From Runella sp. CRIBMP (GTDB lineage Bacteria; Bacteroidota; Bacteroidia; Cytophagales; Spirosomataceae), in NCBI RefSeq assembly GCF_009905605.1, contig NZ_JAAAKZ010000002.1, positions 1,090,833 through 1,154,832 of the forward strand: a stretch of DNA of 64,000 nucleotides, written 5' to 3'. The notes under the pieces were generated by a model. The model saw only the letters and a list, made by a program, of their open reading frames with translations, was not told the DNA's origin and did not search any database. Position 1 is the first letter of the stretch; each line of letters starts with the position of its first letter. This document shows, piece by piece, positions 17,885 through 25,836 of this stretch. A program made the translations under genes and the position numbers.

Positions 17885-18628
17885 ATGCCTTTTTCATTCT
17901 TAAAACGAAAACGAACTGTTGCAGGATTTGCCCCCTCCTCTCCCTTTACGGTAGACGTTCACGCGCATATTTTACCCGGGTTAGACAACGGGCCAGAAAG
18001 CATCGAAGAGAGCATTTTGCTCCTCCAAGAAATGGCAGCCAATGGAGTTCGTAAAATAATTGCTACCCCACATATCATGGGGGACTATTATCGCAATACC
18101 CCCGCAATAATCGAGTCTTGCCTTGCCCGCATTCGTTCGGAAGTTCAGCGCAAACGCATTTCCATTGAGCTGGAAGCCGCCGCCGAATACTACCTCGATA
18201 TATCACTTATCTCATTGCTTGAAAACAATCAAACCTTACTCACTATTGCAGATAACTATCTACTCTTAGAAACTAATATTGTAGGAATGCCTTCATTTTT
18301 GGGCGATGCCATCCGATTGGCCCGCCAACGAAACCTCGTCGTTGTGCTGGCACATCCCGAGCGGTATCATTATCTACAACAAAATTTCAATCTCGTAATG
18401 GATTTGCACCGGCAAGGCGTTTTGTTTCAGGTAAATCTGGGCTCTTGGGCGAGCAGTCATCAAGGCACCCGTATGTTGGCCGAGCGTTTGGTTATTGAAG
18501 GTTTAGTTTCTTTTGTGGGCAGTAATGCACATAATCTCCGCGAGTGGAATCAGGCACACGAGGCCCTTCGCAGCGTTACCTTCGCTAAGTTAGTTGAAAA
18601 GGGATTGCTTAATCAGCATCTGCTTTAG
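17885..18628 (+). CDS. CpsB/YwqE-type tyrosine-protein phosphatase (PHP domain)
   Basis: This protein of about 247 residues belongs to the PHP-fold tyrosine phosphatases that act on tyrosine kinases of capsule and exopolysaccharide export. The metal-binding motifs are VDVHAHILPGLDNGPES at the N-terminus, ATPHIMGDYYRNT, LAHPERYHYL and VGSNAHNLREW. The frame extends to a TTG at 17873, but ATG 17885 fits better. It follows rfbC by about 195 bases, which show no other gene. Control of polysaccharide export is inferred from the family and the neighbour. Confidence 0.88.
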   Translation: MPFSFLKRKRTVAGFAPSSPFTVDVHAHILPGLDNGPESIEESILLLQEMAANGVRKIIATPHIMGDYYRNTPAIIESCLARIRSEVQRKRISIELEAAAEYYLDISLISLLENNQTLLTIADNYLLLETNIVGMPSFLGDAIRLARQRNLVVVLAHPERYHYLQQNFNLVMDLHRQGVLFQVNLGSWASSHQGTRMLAERLVIEGLVSFVGSNAHNLREWNQAHEALRSVTFAKLVEKGLLNQHLL

Positions 18629-18687
18629 CATTTTTGCACCAAAGCAATTGAACGATTGTTGTACCTTTAGCAAAATTTCAAGAAGTC

Positions 18688-19092
18688 ATGCTCAAAGGAA
18701 CCAAAGTTTACAGTATTCTCAACAACAAATGTCCCCGGTGTCATCAAGGGTCATTTTTTGTCCACAACAATCCTTTCAATTTAAAGAAATTTGATAAGAT
18801 GAACCCCCAATGCGAAGTATGCGGCGAATCGTTTGAGCGAGAGCCCGGCTTCTATTTTGGCGGCATGTACGGTAGCTACGCGCTTTATACGGCGTTGATT
18901 GCCGTGGTATTTGTGAGTTGCGTGGTGCTTCTAGGAATCAATATTTTTTACGTATTGGCCATTCTTATTCCCATCCTTATTATTTCCCAACCCGTCTTTT
19001 TTCGTTGGGGCAGGCTGTTATGGATCAATGTCTTTGTGAGCTACGACCCAGAAGCCGCCAAAGGTGAAAAGAAAATTACGCCGAAATGGTAA
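18688..19092 (+). CDS. DUF983 family membrane protein
   Basis: This 134-residue protein has two Cys pairs that could form a zinc ribbon (NKCPRCHQGSFF and CEVCGESFEREPGFYFGGMY). Two membrane segments follow (LYTALIAVVFVSCVVLLGIN and FYVLAILIPILIISQPVFF). This is the DUF983 pattern, function unknown. Its 3' end overlaps the convergent coaD gene by 17 bases, so the two transcripts must overlap. Confidence 0.88.
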   Translation: MLKGTKVYSILNNKCPRCHQGSFFVHNNPFNLKKFDKMNPQCEVCGESFEREPGFYFGGMYGSYALYTALIAVVFVSCVVLLGINIFYVLAILIPILIISQPVFFRWGRLLWINVFVSYDPEAAKGEKKITPKW

Positions 19093-19549
19093 GCTCTGAA
19101 AGTTTATAAGGTAAAAACTCATCCACATTGTGGCCGTACTTGTGCAGCTCGCGAATAATCGTCGAGCTGATAGGAGCCAAATGCGGCGAAGTAATCAAAA
19201 ACACCGTTTCTACGTCGCTGTACACGTGGCGGTTTACCTGAGAGATACTGTTTTCGTACTCAAAATCGGTCGTATTTCGTAATCCTCTCAACAAAAACCG
19301 CGCACCCAACTGACGCGCCATGTTGGCCGTGAGGTCGTCGTAAGTGACGGTCTGGATTTGTGGGTATTTCTCAAAGGTCTCCTCAATCATTCGTTGCATT
19401 ACCTCCACCGGAAAATAACGCTTTTTGGCCGTGTTGTGCCCAATTCCGACGATGATTTCGTCAAAAAGATGTAAACCTCTCAGGACGATGTCTTCGTGGC
19501 CTTTGGTAAAAGGGTCAAACGAGCCGGGAAAAAGAGCAATGCGTTTCAT
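19076..19549 (-). CDS. coaD: Phosphopantetheine adenylyltransferase
   Basis: This 157-residue enzyme transfers AMP from ATP to 4'-phosphopantetheine, the penultimate step of coenzyme A synthesis. It has the nucleotidyltransferase motif FPGSFDPFTKGHEDI with the TxGH site, and ISSTIIRELHKYG near the end. The length is normal. It follows the DUF3822 gene by 21 bases and probably shares its transcript, which is common in this phylum. Confidence 0.95.
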   Translation of the reverse strand: MKRIALFPGSFDPFTKGHEDIVLRGLHLFDEIIVGIGHNTAKKRYFPVEVMQRMIEETFEKYPQIQTVTYDDLTANMARQLGARFLLRGLRNTTDFEYENSISQVNRHVYSDVETVFLITSPHLAPISSTIIRELHKYGHNVDEFLPYKLSELTISA

Positions 19550-19570
19550 GCGTAGAATGCGTTAGCGGTT

Positions 19571-20461
19571 TCAGGAAGCGAAGGGAATCGTGTATAGGCT
19601 ATAATACCGGTGCTCGGGCACATCTTCAAAGGCCTCGCCCAACAACAAAGTTTCGGGGGTTTTGCCAAACGAAAGATGCGGTAAAAATTTCTGAAGCAGT
19701 TGATAATCTTCAGAATAAGGGGTTGTTTCACCATAAAAACGGCACTTCACCTCGGCGGGTTTGAGTTGGAGTGAGTCCAGCACAAACATGATAAAATACG
19801 CCATGTCGGCCGCGGCTTTGTAGGCAAATTTATTGCACATCAGGAGCGAATCGTTCTTGACAATCACCAACGTCACGAAGTCATCTTCAAAGTGCAGATT
19901 CATCAAAACCGCTTCTTTATCCAGCACCGAAAGCGCCAACGCGCCTTCAATCAGGGCATTGGTTTGGTGAATAAAAGCGGGCAATTGCAACGTATACGTA
20001 TTCAGCACCCACTCCCAAAGCTCTTTATTGACCGTAAACACGTTTCGGGCTTCGATGCGCTTTACTTCGCGGTGCAAAATCTGATCGGTTTCAAACAAGT
20101 CCCCCTGCACCAAACTCAGGTAGCTATTGACGTATTCTTTGCGAAAATAAGCTTCTGGCACCAACGTAAAATACGGCGTATTGAAAGAAACCGTCACACT
20201 TTTCCAAAGATTACTACCCCAAAATGGGTGCAGCGCCGACAGTTTTGCCAGCCAATTCGCCCATTTTTTTTCGCTCGGCAGCCCACCTATCAAATAGTCT
20301 TCCAGATACAACACACGCTTTTTTTTGCTATCTAGCACCAAAAAGCGCAATCGTTCGGCCCCCAACTCCATCAGCAATTCATACTCCGCGCATTTTGTGG
20401 GGTCGAAGCGTTCGTCTTTTATCTCCAATAGAGGAGCTATTACGTTTTGTGTATCAACCAT
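19571..20461 (-). CDS. DUF3822 family protein
   Basis: This 296-residue protein matches the Bacteroidetes-specific DUF3822 family, which is often encoded next to coaD. Features are an N-terminal LMELGAERLRFLVLDSKK, a central LNLHFEDDFVTLVIVKN-like region and a C-terminal CRFYGETTPYSEDY. It looks cytoplasmic, with no signal peptide or membrane helix. The two-halved layout resembles the actin-like ATPase fold of pilus-assembly relatives, but this is inference and no function is established. Confidence 0.8.
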   Translation of the reverse strand: MVDTQNVIAPLLEIKDERFDPTKCAEYELLMELGAERLRFLVLDSKKKRVLYLEDYLIGGLPSEKKWANWLAKLSALHPFWGSNLWKSVTVSFNTPYFTLVPEAYFRKEYVNSYLSLVQGDLFETDQILHREVKRIEARNVFTVNKELWEWVLNTYTLQLPAFIHQTNALIEGALALSVLDKEAVLMNLHFEDDFVTLVIVKNDSLLMCNKFAYKAAADMAYFIMFVLDSLQLKPAEVKCRFYGETTPYSEDYQLLQKFLPHLSFGKTPETLLLGEAFEDVPEHRYYSLYTIPFAS

Positions 20462-20548
20462 CCCTCTTTCTATAATCCAGTGTTAATTGTAAAAAGTTAA
20501 TCGTTTTGAGAATTAACCGGCTAATTCACGAATTCTTCGCTAAATGTA

Positions 20549-21070
20549 TCAATTGTTTTGGAAATCGGCCAATTCCGCAGATTCATCGTTCAGATAGCCC
20601 TTCAATTGATAAATATCCGACAGGCTTTCGCAATGCCTAAACAGCGTATGAACTTCGTGGGCGGGGTAAGCTTTGATCTCTTCGATACTCATCCAGCGCA
20701 TTTCTTGAATAATCTGATTATCGGTGGTCATTTCGGGGTCGGTGCCCAGATGCAGGTCGCCACCTTTTCGTTTGACCTCAAAAAATAATTCTAGGGCATG
20801 GAGAGGTGGCTGCATAAACTCGTTGACAAACAGTAAGTCCCCGATTTCGATAAAGAGACCCGTCTCTTCTTCAAACTCACGTTTGAGGGCCTCATGCGTT
20901 GATTCTCCAAACTGAATTCCCCCACCGGGAGGACACCAAAAAACGTCGGTATCACCAATGCCGCGATGGCTCAGCATCAAAATTTTATTGTTTTCAATGC
21001 AAATCCCGCATACTCTCAGCCGCAATCGATTGCCATACAACCGGGCTACTTCTTGTCTTGCTTTTTCCAA
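20549..21070 (-). CDS. Nudix hydrolase
   Basis: This 173-residue protein has a perfect Nudix box in GESTHEALKREFEEETGL, preceded by PPGGGIQF. Such enzymes hydrolyse nucleoside diphosphates linked to another group; the substrate cannot be told. The only in-frame start before the conserved RLRVCGICIEN is TTG at 21068-21070. It lies upstream of the DUF3822 and coaD genes in the same direction, with 87 bases between. Confidence 0.85.
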   Translation of the reverse strand: MEKARQEVARLYGNRLRLRVCGICIENNKILMLSHRGIGDTDVFWCPPGGGIQFGESTHEALKREFEEETGLFIEIGDLLFVNEFMQPPLHALELFFEVKRKGGDLHLGTDPEMTTDNQIIQEMRWMSIEEIKAYPAHEVHTLFRHCESLSDIYQLKGYLNDESAELADFQNN

Positions 21071-21188
21071 TGGACAGATATTGGTTAACGTTATAAGTCA
21101 ATCGGCAATAATTGACAGCACCCTGAAAATCAAGCTACTGTCTGTTGACGACCAACCTTGAACTTTTTCAAGACTACAAAGATAGTGA

Positions 21189-21629
21189 TTATGCGTAAGG
21201 ATTGCCCGAAATGTAGCTCTCTAGCGATTCAATGCGTACTTTTTGGTCTTTAATAATACTAGTTACCACGTCGTTGATGGAGATGATACCGATGAGTTCA
21301 CCCTCGTCGACCACGGGCAAGTGACGGATGTGTTTTTCCGACATGATGACCATGGCTTCTTCCAGTTTTTGCTCTGAAGTTACGGTAATGAGCTTGGAGG
21401 TCATTACTTCTTTAATCAACGTTTGATTGGACGCCCGCCCTTGCAGAATCCCTTTGCGGGCATAGTCACGCTCCGAGAAAATCCCCGCCAAACGTCCCTC
21501 TTCCAAAACCAACACCGCTCCGATATTTTTTTCGGCCATTTGTTTTAGCGCATCCAGCACGGTAGTTTCCGGCGTAACCGAATAGATAGCATTGCGGGAC
21601 TTATCGCGTAATACGTTCTTAATTTTCAT
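21189..21629 (-). CDS. Two-CBS-domain protein
   Basis: This 146-residue protein consists of a pair of CBS domains and little else. The repeats are visible as TVLDALKQMAEKNIGAVLVL with GIFSERDYARKGI, and KLEEAMVIMSEKHIRHLPVV with GIISINDVV. CBS pairs bind adenosyl ligands and act as energy sensors. Stand-alone proteins of this type regulate unknown partners. Confidence 0.92.
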   Translation of the reverse strand: MKIKNVLRDKSRNAIYSVTPETTVLDALKQMAEKNIGAVLVLEEGRLAGIFSERDYARKGILQGRASNQTLIKEVMTSKLITVTSEQKLEEAMVIMSEKHIRHLPVVDEGELIGIISINDVVTSIIKDQKVRIESLESYISGNPYA

Positions 21630-21730
21630 GTTTAATTGCTTTAATTTTGAAGAGTTAGGTGAAAAAGGTGATGAAAATACAATTTAATCCAAAAAAATGA
21701 AAACTTTCGACAAGGAATAATTTAACAGGG

Positions 21731-21761
21731 TTGTGAAATTTGTGTTACTGCCGTAGTTTTG
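21731..21761 (+). promoter_or_regulatory. Promoter placing transcription start at helicase ATG
   Basis: TTG at 21731-21733 and TAGTTTTG at 21754-21761 are 20 bases apart and match the Bacteroidetes consensus. The -7 element ends only five bases before ATG 21767, so the transcript would be leaderless or nearly so. Confidence 0.5.
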
Positions 21762-21766
21762 GATAC

Positions 21767-23185
21767 ATGAAAGAAACACCACCTCCAACCGTCTCGGATT
21801 TACTACTGAAGAGCTTTCCGCATGAGCCTACCGCAGGTCAACAGCATTTTTTTATAAAAATAGCCGAATTTCTGGAAGATGATAACCTGCGCGACTGTTT
21901 TTTGTTGAAAGGCTACGCTGGAACGGGAAAAACCACCCTCATCAGTACCGTCATCAAAGTGGTCAGTAAGTTTGGCTTCAAAACCGTGCTTTTGGCCCCT
22001 ACGGGCCGCGCCGCCAAGGTGATGAGCAACTATTCCAAGAAAAAATCATTTACGATTCACAAAAAAATATACCGTCAGGTGGCCGATGCCTACACGGGCT
22101 CGCTGCATTTTGAGCGTCAGGCCAACAAACACCGCGACACGCTTTTTATCGTGGACGAAGCCTCGATGATTTCGGACGAGGCCGAATTTGGCTCACGCGG
22201 GTTACTGTACGACTTGATTGAGTACGTTTTTGAGGGCATCGGCAACAAGCTCCTCATCGTGGGCGACGTGGCCCAGCTACCGCCCATCAACAAAGACCTC
22301 AGCCCCGCGCTCGACAAGGCGCTCCTCGAAAGCACCTACTACATGAGCGTGTACGAGCAAGAGCTGACGGAGGTGACGCGTCAAGGTCAAAACTCGGGGA
22401 TTTTGCAAAATGCCACCCGCCTCCGCGACGCACTGCCGCTTGAAAAACTTTCCATTCAACTCCGCACGCGTGGCCTGCGCGATTTTTATAAAATGCCCGG
22501 CGACCGCCTCGAAGATGGCCTCCGCTATGCCTACGACAAACACGGCCGCGAAAACGTGACCATCATTACGCGCTCCAACCGCGAGGCCGTCCAGCTCAAT
22601 GAGTTTGTGCGCCGCCAAATCAACGGCTCCGAAGAAGAAATTGAAGCCGGCGATTTGCTGATGATTGTCCGGAACAATTATACCGTGCTCAACGAAGAGT
22701 CGCCGGCGGGCTTTTTGGCCAACGGCGATTTTGTGGAAGTAAAGCGCATCCGCAAAGAGGAAGAAATGCACGGCTTTCGATTTGCCACCGTTGAGCTTCA
22801 ATTGCTGGATTATGAAGAGCAGCCGCCGTTTGAAGCCAAGATTTTTCTGGACACGCTCCACTCCCCCGCCCCGTCGCTGAGTCAGGATGAGAACAAGCGT
22901 TTATACGAGGCCGTTTTGCAGGATTATATCTACCTAAAATCCAAAAAAGCCCGCACCGAAGCCATCCGGCAAGATGTATACCTGAACGCATTGCAGGTCA
23001 AATTTGCCTACGCCCTCACCTGCCACAAATCGCAGGGTGGGCAGTGGAAATCGGTGTTTGTGAACCAAGGGTATCTGCCCGAAGAGCAGGTAAATCGGGA
23101 GTTTGTGCGGTGGCTCTACACCGCCATGACCCGCGCCACCGACGAGGTATTTATGATGAATTTTCACGCGCAGTTTTTTGAGTGA
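21767..23185 (+). CDS. RecD-like AAA family ATP-dependent DNA helicase
   Basis: This protein of about 472 residues is a superfamily 1 helicase of the short RecD-like group common in Bacteroidetes. Walker A is LKGYAGTGKTTLIS, Walker B is LFIVDEASMIS, motif III is LLIVGDVAQLPPI, and the late UvrD-like motif is YALTCHKSQGGQW followed by LYTAMTRATDEV. It has no exonuclease domain. The frame extends to TTG 21740, but that part overlaps the promoter, so ATG 21767 is preferred. The gene is GC-richer than its surroundings. A degenerate second copy of its last codons lies at 23551-23598. Confidence 0.9.
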   Translation: MKETPPPTVSDLLLKSFPHEPTAGQQHFFIKIAEFLEDDNLRDCFLLKGYAGTGKTTLISTVIKVVSKFGFKTVLLAPTGRAAKVMSNYSKKKSFTIHKKIYRQVADAYTGSLHFERQANKHRDTLFIVDEASMISDEAEFGSRGLLYDLIEYVFEGIGNKLLIVGDVAQLPPINKDLSPALDKALLESTYYMSVYEQELTEVTRQGQNSGILQNATRLRDALPLEKLSIQLRTRGLRDFYKMPGDRLEDGLRYAYDKHGRENVTIITRSNREAVQLNEFVRRQINGSEEEIEAGDLLMIVRNNYTVLNEESPAGFLANGDFVEVKRIRKEEEMHGFRFATVELQLLDYEEQPPFEAKIFLDTLHSPAPSLSQDENKRLYEAVLQDYIYLKSKKARTEAIRQDVYLNALQVKFAYALTCHKSQGGQWKSVFVNQGYLPEEQVNREFVRWLYTAMTRATDEVFMMNFHAQFFE

Positions 23186-23203
23186 TGGAAAGAGTCAAAA
23201 GTG
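23155..23203 (+). repeat. Left copy of duplicated helicase 3' end
   Basis: These 49 bases span the last codons of the helicase gene (MNFHAQFFE), its stop and 18 bases beyond. They recur at 23551-23598 with five substitutions and one deleted base. Confidence 0.75.
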
Positions 23204-23275
23204 ATAACAGGATATTTGAAAAAAAAGGCAAATAAACAACTGACAGTCAATACTTTAAAAACAATTTTATAGAAA

Positions 23276-23306
23276 TTTGTTTTTAAAGTATGTTACATTT
23301 ACTTTG
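23276..23306 (+). promoter_or_regulatory. Promoter of first island gene
   Basis: TTTG (23276-23279), a 19-base spacer and TTACTTTG (23299-23306) match the Bacteroidetes promoter at all but one -7 position. A small hairpin region (GGGCGTTAGTAGCCC, then CCCTGCTTCAGGG) lies between it and the ATG at 23364. Confidence 0.5.
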
Positions 23307-23363
23307 CAATATGCGGGCGTTAGTAGCCCTGCTTCAGGGTGCAATATTTTAAAAGCTAAAATA

Positions 23364-23534
23364 ATGGGACTCATTAAAGAACCAAAGAACGTTGATTTAT
23401 CGACAAAGTCAGAACCGTGGACTGAGCAAGAACTTATTGACTTTAGAAAAATCATGCAGGACATCAAAGACAAAAATGCAAAGCGTAAAGAGCGTTCATT
23501 ACGACTTAGCACCGACAAGAAACAACCAGCCTGA
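23364..23534 (+). CDS. Small charged hypothetical protein
   Basis: This 56-residue protein starts MGLIKEPKNVDLSTKSEPW and continues with a highly charged helical stretch (EQELIDFRKIMQDIKDK, then NAKRKERS). No signal peptide or membrane segment is present. I do not recognise a named family. Its size and charge resemble small antitoxins or nucleic-acid-binding proteins, but no toxin gene is adjacent. It has its own promoter-like sequence and lies between the two copies of the helicase 3' end. The frame is open further upstream, but ATG 23364 begins the protein-like part. Confidence 0.55.
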   Translation: MGLIKEPKNVDLSTKSEPWTEQELIDFRKIMQDIKDKNAKRKERSLRLSTDKKQPA

Positions 23535-23550
23535 TACACACGAAATCGTG

Positions 23551-23598
23551 ATGAATTTTCACGCACAGTTTGTTGAGTGAGGGAAGAGTCAGAAGCGC
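23551..23598 (+). repeat. Right copy of duplicated helicase 3' end
   Basis: These 48 bases repeat 23155-23203, would encode MNFHAQFVE and include a stop codon in the matching place. They are not joined to any helicase coding sequence. Confidence 0.75.
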
Positions 23599-23655
23599 TA
23601 AAATAACACGCAAATATCTGTATAACAATACATTAACAAGAACAACCTTTAATAC

Positions 23656-23685
23656 TTGCTTTTTGTAACAGAAGCATTTACTTTA
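23656..23685 (+). promoter_or_regulatory. Possible promoter of second island gene
   Basis: TTG (23656-23658), a 19-base spacer and TTACTTTA (23678-23685) resemble the promoter at 23276-23306. The shared ATTTACTTT occupies 23676-23684. Confidence 0.4.
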
Positions 23686-23740
23686 CGTAAAACATGCGCC
23701 AATTAGCGAGTTGCACGTCACCCTAGTAGACACACCCTGA

Positions 23741-24454
23741 ATGAAAATTATAACTTGGAACTGTAATATGGCTTTCAGAAAAAAGGCTGACTACATTTTG
23801 ACATATAAGCCAGACATTTTAATAGTTCCAGAATGTGAGCATCCCAATAAATTATTATTTCCAATCGACACACCAAAGCCAATAGACATTTTATGGTTTG
23901 GAAAAAATCAAAGCAAGGGGCTTGCAATTTTTTCATACAGTAATTTTCGTTTTAAAGTTCTTGACAATTACAATGAAAACTTACAAATGATTATTCCAAT
24001 TGCTGTAACTAACGGACAAGTTGAATTTAATATGATTGCAATTTGGGCAAACAACCCAACAGACAGAGATGGACAATATATTGAACAAGTTTGGAAAGCT
24101 GTCCATCATTACAACAACTTGCTTACAGACACTAAAACAATTCTTGTTGGCGACTTTAACAGTAACAAAATTTGGGACAGAAAACATAGACAAGGCAATC
24201 ACTCAAATGTTGTAAAGTTTTTGGAAGACAAAGGGATTTTCAGCACATATCATTTTCATCATAAGCAGGCACAAGGAACAGAAGACAATCCAACACTTTA
24301 TATGTATAGACACAAAGACAAACCTTATCATATTGACTATTGCTTTGCTTCAAAAGACTTTTTGAATAAAGTTATATCAGTTGAAATTGGCAACTTTGAT
24401 GATTGGATAATGTATAGCGACCACGTTCCAGTTATTGTTACTTTTGATAACTAA
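23741..24454 (+). CDS. Endonuclease/exonuclease/phosphatase family protein
   Basis: This 237-residue protein has the metal-dependent EEP fold motifs: ITWNCNMAFRKK at the N-terminus, the Glu in VPECEH, LVGDFNSNKIWD, and the terminal SDHVPVIVTF with the catalytic Asp-His. No signal peptide is seen. The gene is strongly AT-rich compared with flanking genes, which suggests transfer. Such stand-alone proteins can act on DNA, RNA or phospholipids; nothing here decides which. It is the largest gene of the island at 23186-25776. Confidence 0.82.
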   Translation: MKIITWNCNMAFRKKADYILTYKPDILIVPECEHPNKLLFPIDTPKPIDILWFGKNQSKGLAIFSYSNFRFKVLDNYNENLQMIIPIAVTNGQVEFNMIAIWANNPTDRDGQYIEQVWKAVHHYNNLLTDTKTILVGDFNSNKIWDRKHRQGNHSNVVKFLEDKGIFSTYHFHHKQAQGTEDNPTLYMYRHKDKPYHIDYCFASKDFLNKVISVEIGNFDDWIMYSDHVPVIVTFDN

Positions 24455-24615
24455 AGACAAAGAAGGGCGAACGTGCAGCAAGCCCTAGCCGTTACCTACT
24501 ATATTGATTTCAAAAGACACATTTTATAAGTCAATTAAAAACGAATAAATACGCACATAGACAACCTAGTCTATAATTTACTTTATCGGCTACTCACGAA
24601 CCCCAAAAACAGAAG

Positions 24616-25032
24616 ATGATGGAATTTAGAGCATTTTTTTGCGACCCCGTAGAAGCCGACATCATTGATCTTGGCGATATGGCACAAGACACAATCATGG
24701 ATACTTTTGAAAAGGTTGATTGGAATGAGTATTTGCAAAAAAGCAGCAATGCCAAGCTCGACGAAATATATTTCCACCCAACATTTGGCATCGAGAACAA
24801 GAAAAGTGGAAACGGAATTACTATTTCGGTAATTGGTGAGCCCGAGAATTATAAATTTAAAGTTACGTATAAAAGCCCCCAAAAAGTAAAATCATTTTTA
24901 GGGCTCAACGACCAGATTTCCGACAATTACTCAACAGTCATTCAAGCGACAACGAAAAACGATGCGATTGACTGCTTAAACGCTTTATTAAGAAATGACA
25001 TTGCGTACTTAGAAAGCAGGGTTGGCAGATAA
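24616..25032 (+). CDS. Hypothetical protein of the island
   Basis: This soluble, acidic 138-residue protein starts MMEFRAFFCDPVEADII (ATG at 24616 or 24619). It has alternating strand-like segments in the middle (ISVIGEPENYKFKVTYKSPQ) and a helical C-terminus (DAIDCLNALLRNDIAYLE). I do not recognise a family. Its size and composition would suit an immunity or antitoxin protein, but there is no direct evidence. The leader carries ATTTACTTT at 24576-24584, as in the two preceding genes. Confidence 0.6.
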   Translation: MMEFRAFFCDPVEADIIDLGDMAQDTIMDTFEKVDWNEYLQKSSNAKLDEIYFHPTFGIENKKSGNGITISVIGEPENYKFKVTYKSPQKVKSFLGLNDQISDNYSTVIQATTKNDAIDCLNALLRNDIAYLESRVGR

Positions 25033-25106
25033 GGCGAAGAAGCCCAACAGACTGATTTCTAATACCTCTGATTCGTTATTCCCCTTCCTAAAACGATTTC
25101 TTGGAT

Positions 25107-25754
25107 ATGTACGAAAAAAGCATAGAAGCACTAAAAAGATATTCCGTTTTACTAGGGATATTTATTTCGGTATCGCTGCTTTTCATTGCGACGAGGGTTT
25201 ATCCAGGAGGCTCGCTATTTGATAAAAATTCAGTGGGCTTTGACTGGTCAAAAAACTTTATCAGCAATTTGTTTGCACCAAAAGCCATCAATGGTGCCGA
25301 CAATCCTGCGCAAATCTGGGCTGACGGCGGAATGATTTTCCTTTCGGTGAGTTTTGCCCTATTCTTCATTAAATTTTCAAAGAAAATACCCGTAAGGAGT
25401 GCCGCCAACGTCGTACAATATTTGGGAGCGGGAGGCATGCTTTTTACTTTTTTAATCGTGACCCCGTTACATGACAGTATGGTTACGCTCGCCAGCACCC
25501 TGTTTCTGTTAAGCCTATTTTACATCACTGTTTTTATTTTAAAGTCAAGGCTACACTTGTTTAAGTTCTTGTGCATTACCTGTCTGCTTATTTTTTACTA
25601 TACTCTATACCTTTATGGTTCAGGTAGTTACGCCTATTTACCCATCATGCAGAAAGTTACCTTTGGCAGTACAATTATTTTGATTTTGGGTTTGGAGTAT
25701 TTTACACAAAAAGAAGATTTTGAGCATATTAAACCCACCCAATCTAAAAAGTAA
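25107..25754 (+). CDS. Multi-pass membrane protein, DUF998-like
   Basis: This protein of about 215 residues has six hydrophobic segments separated by short loops, without a cleavable signal. The first loop contains YPGGSLFDKNSVGFDWSKNF, which resembles the Asp-Trp-x-x-x-Tyr/Phe region of DUF998-type proteins; this assignment is tentative. The frame begins at TTG 25101, but ATG 25107 is likely. It lies 74 bases after the hypothetical gene and ends inside a strong terminator. Function is unknown. Confidence 0.6.
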   Translation: MYEKSIEALKRYSVLLGIFISVSLLFIATRVYPGGSLFDKNSVGFDWSKNFISNLFAPKAINGADNPAQIWADGGMIFLSVSFALFFIKFSKKIPVRSAANVVQYLGAGGMLFTFLIVTPLHDSMVTLASTLFLLSLFYITVFILKSRLHLFKFLCITCLLIFYYTLYLYGSGSYAYLPIMQKVTFGSTIILILGLEYFTQKEDFEHIKPTQSKK

Positions 25755-25776
25755 AGGGCGCAACTACGCGCCCTTT
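25753..25776 (+). terminator. Terminator closing the island
   Basis: Arms aaagggcgc (25753-25761) and gcgcccttt (25768-25776) pair perfectly around a six-base loop and lead into a T run. The left arm begins within the stop codon of the membrane protein gene. Confidence 0.8.
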
Positions 25777-25836
25777 TGATGTGCCCAAACTGACAATGTT
25801 TTTCACCTCATACGAGGCGACGCCTCGCAAATGGGT

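Larger units (their letters stand above)
23186..25776. mobile_element. AT-rich cassette-like island
   Basis: From the helicase stop codon to the terminator at 25753-25776 lies a run of four unrelated small plus-strand genes with wide spacers. The composition is visibly more AT-rich than on either side. The first gene is bracketed by a duplication of the helicase 3' end. The first three genes each have a leader containing ATTTACTTT. No integrase, transposase or clear terminal inverted repeats are visible. This looks like horizontally acquired cassette DNA; the mechanism is inference. Confidence 0.45.

Noticed and set aside
22277..22861. Minus-strand frame of 194 codons inside the helicase gene
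   Set aside because: It is antisense to conserved helicase motifs and owes its length to the GC-rich sequence.
23392..23580. Frame of 62 codons ending in the helicase-like tail
   Set aside because: It overlaps the better-supported 56-residue gene in another frame. Its end only reflects the duplicated helicase 3' end, and it is reported as a repeat instead.
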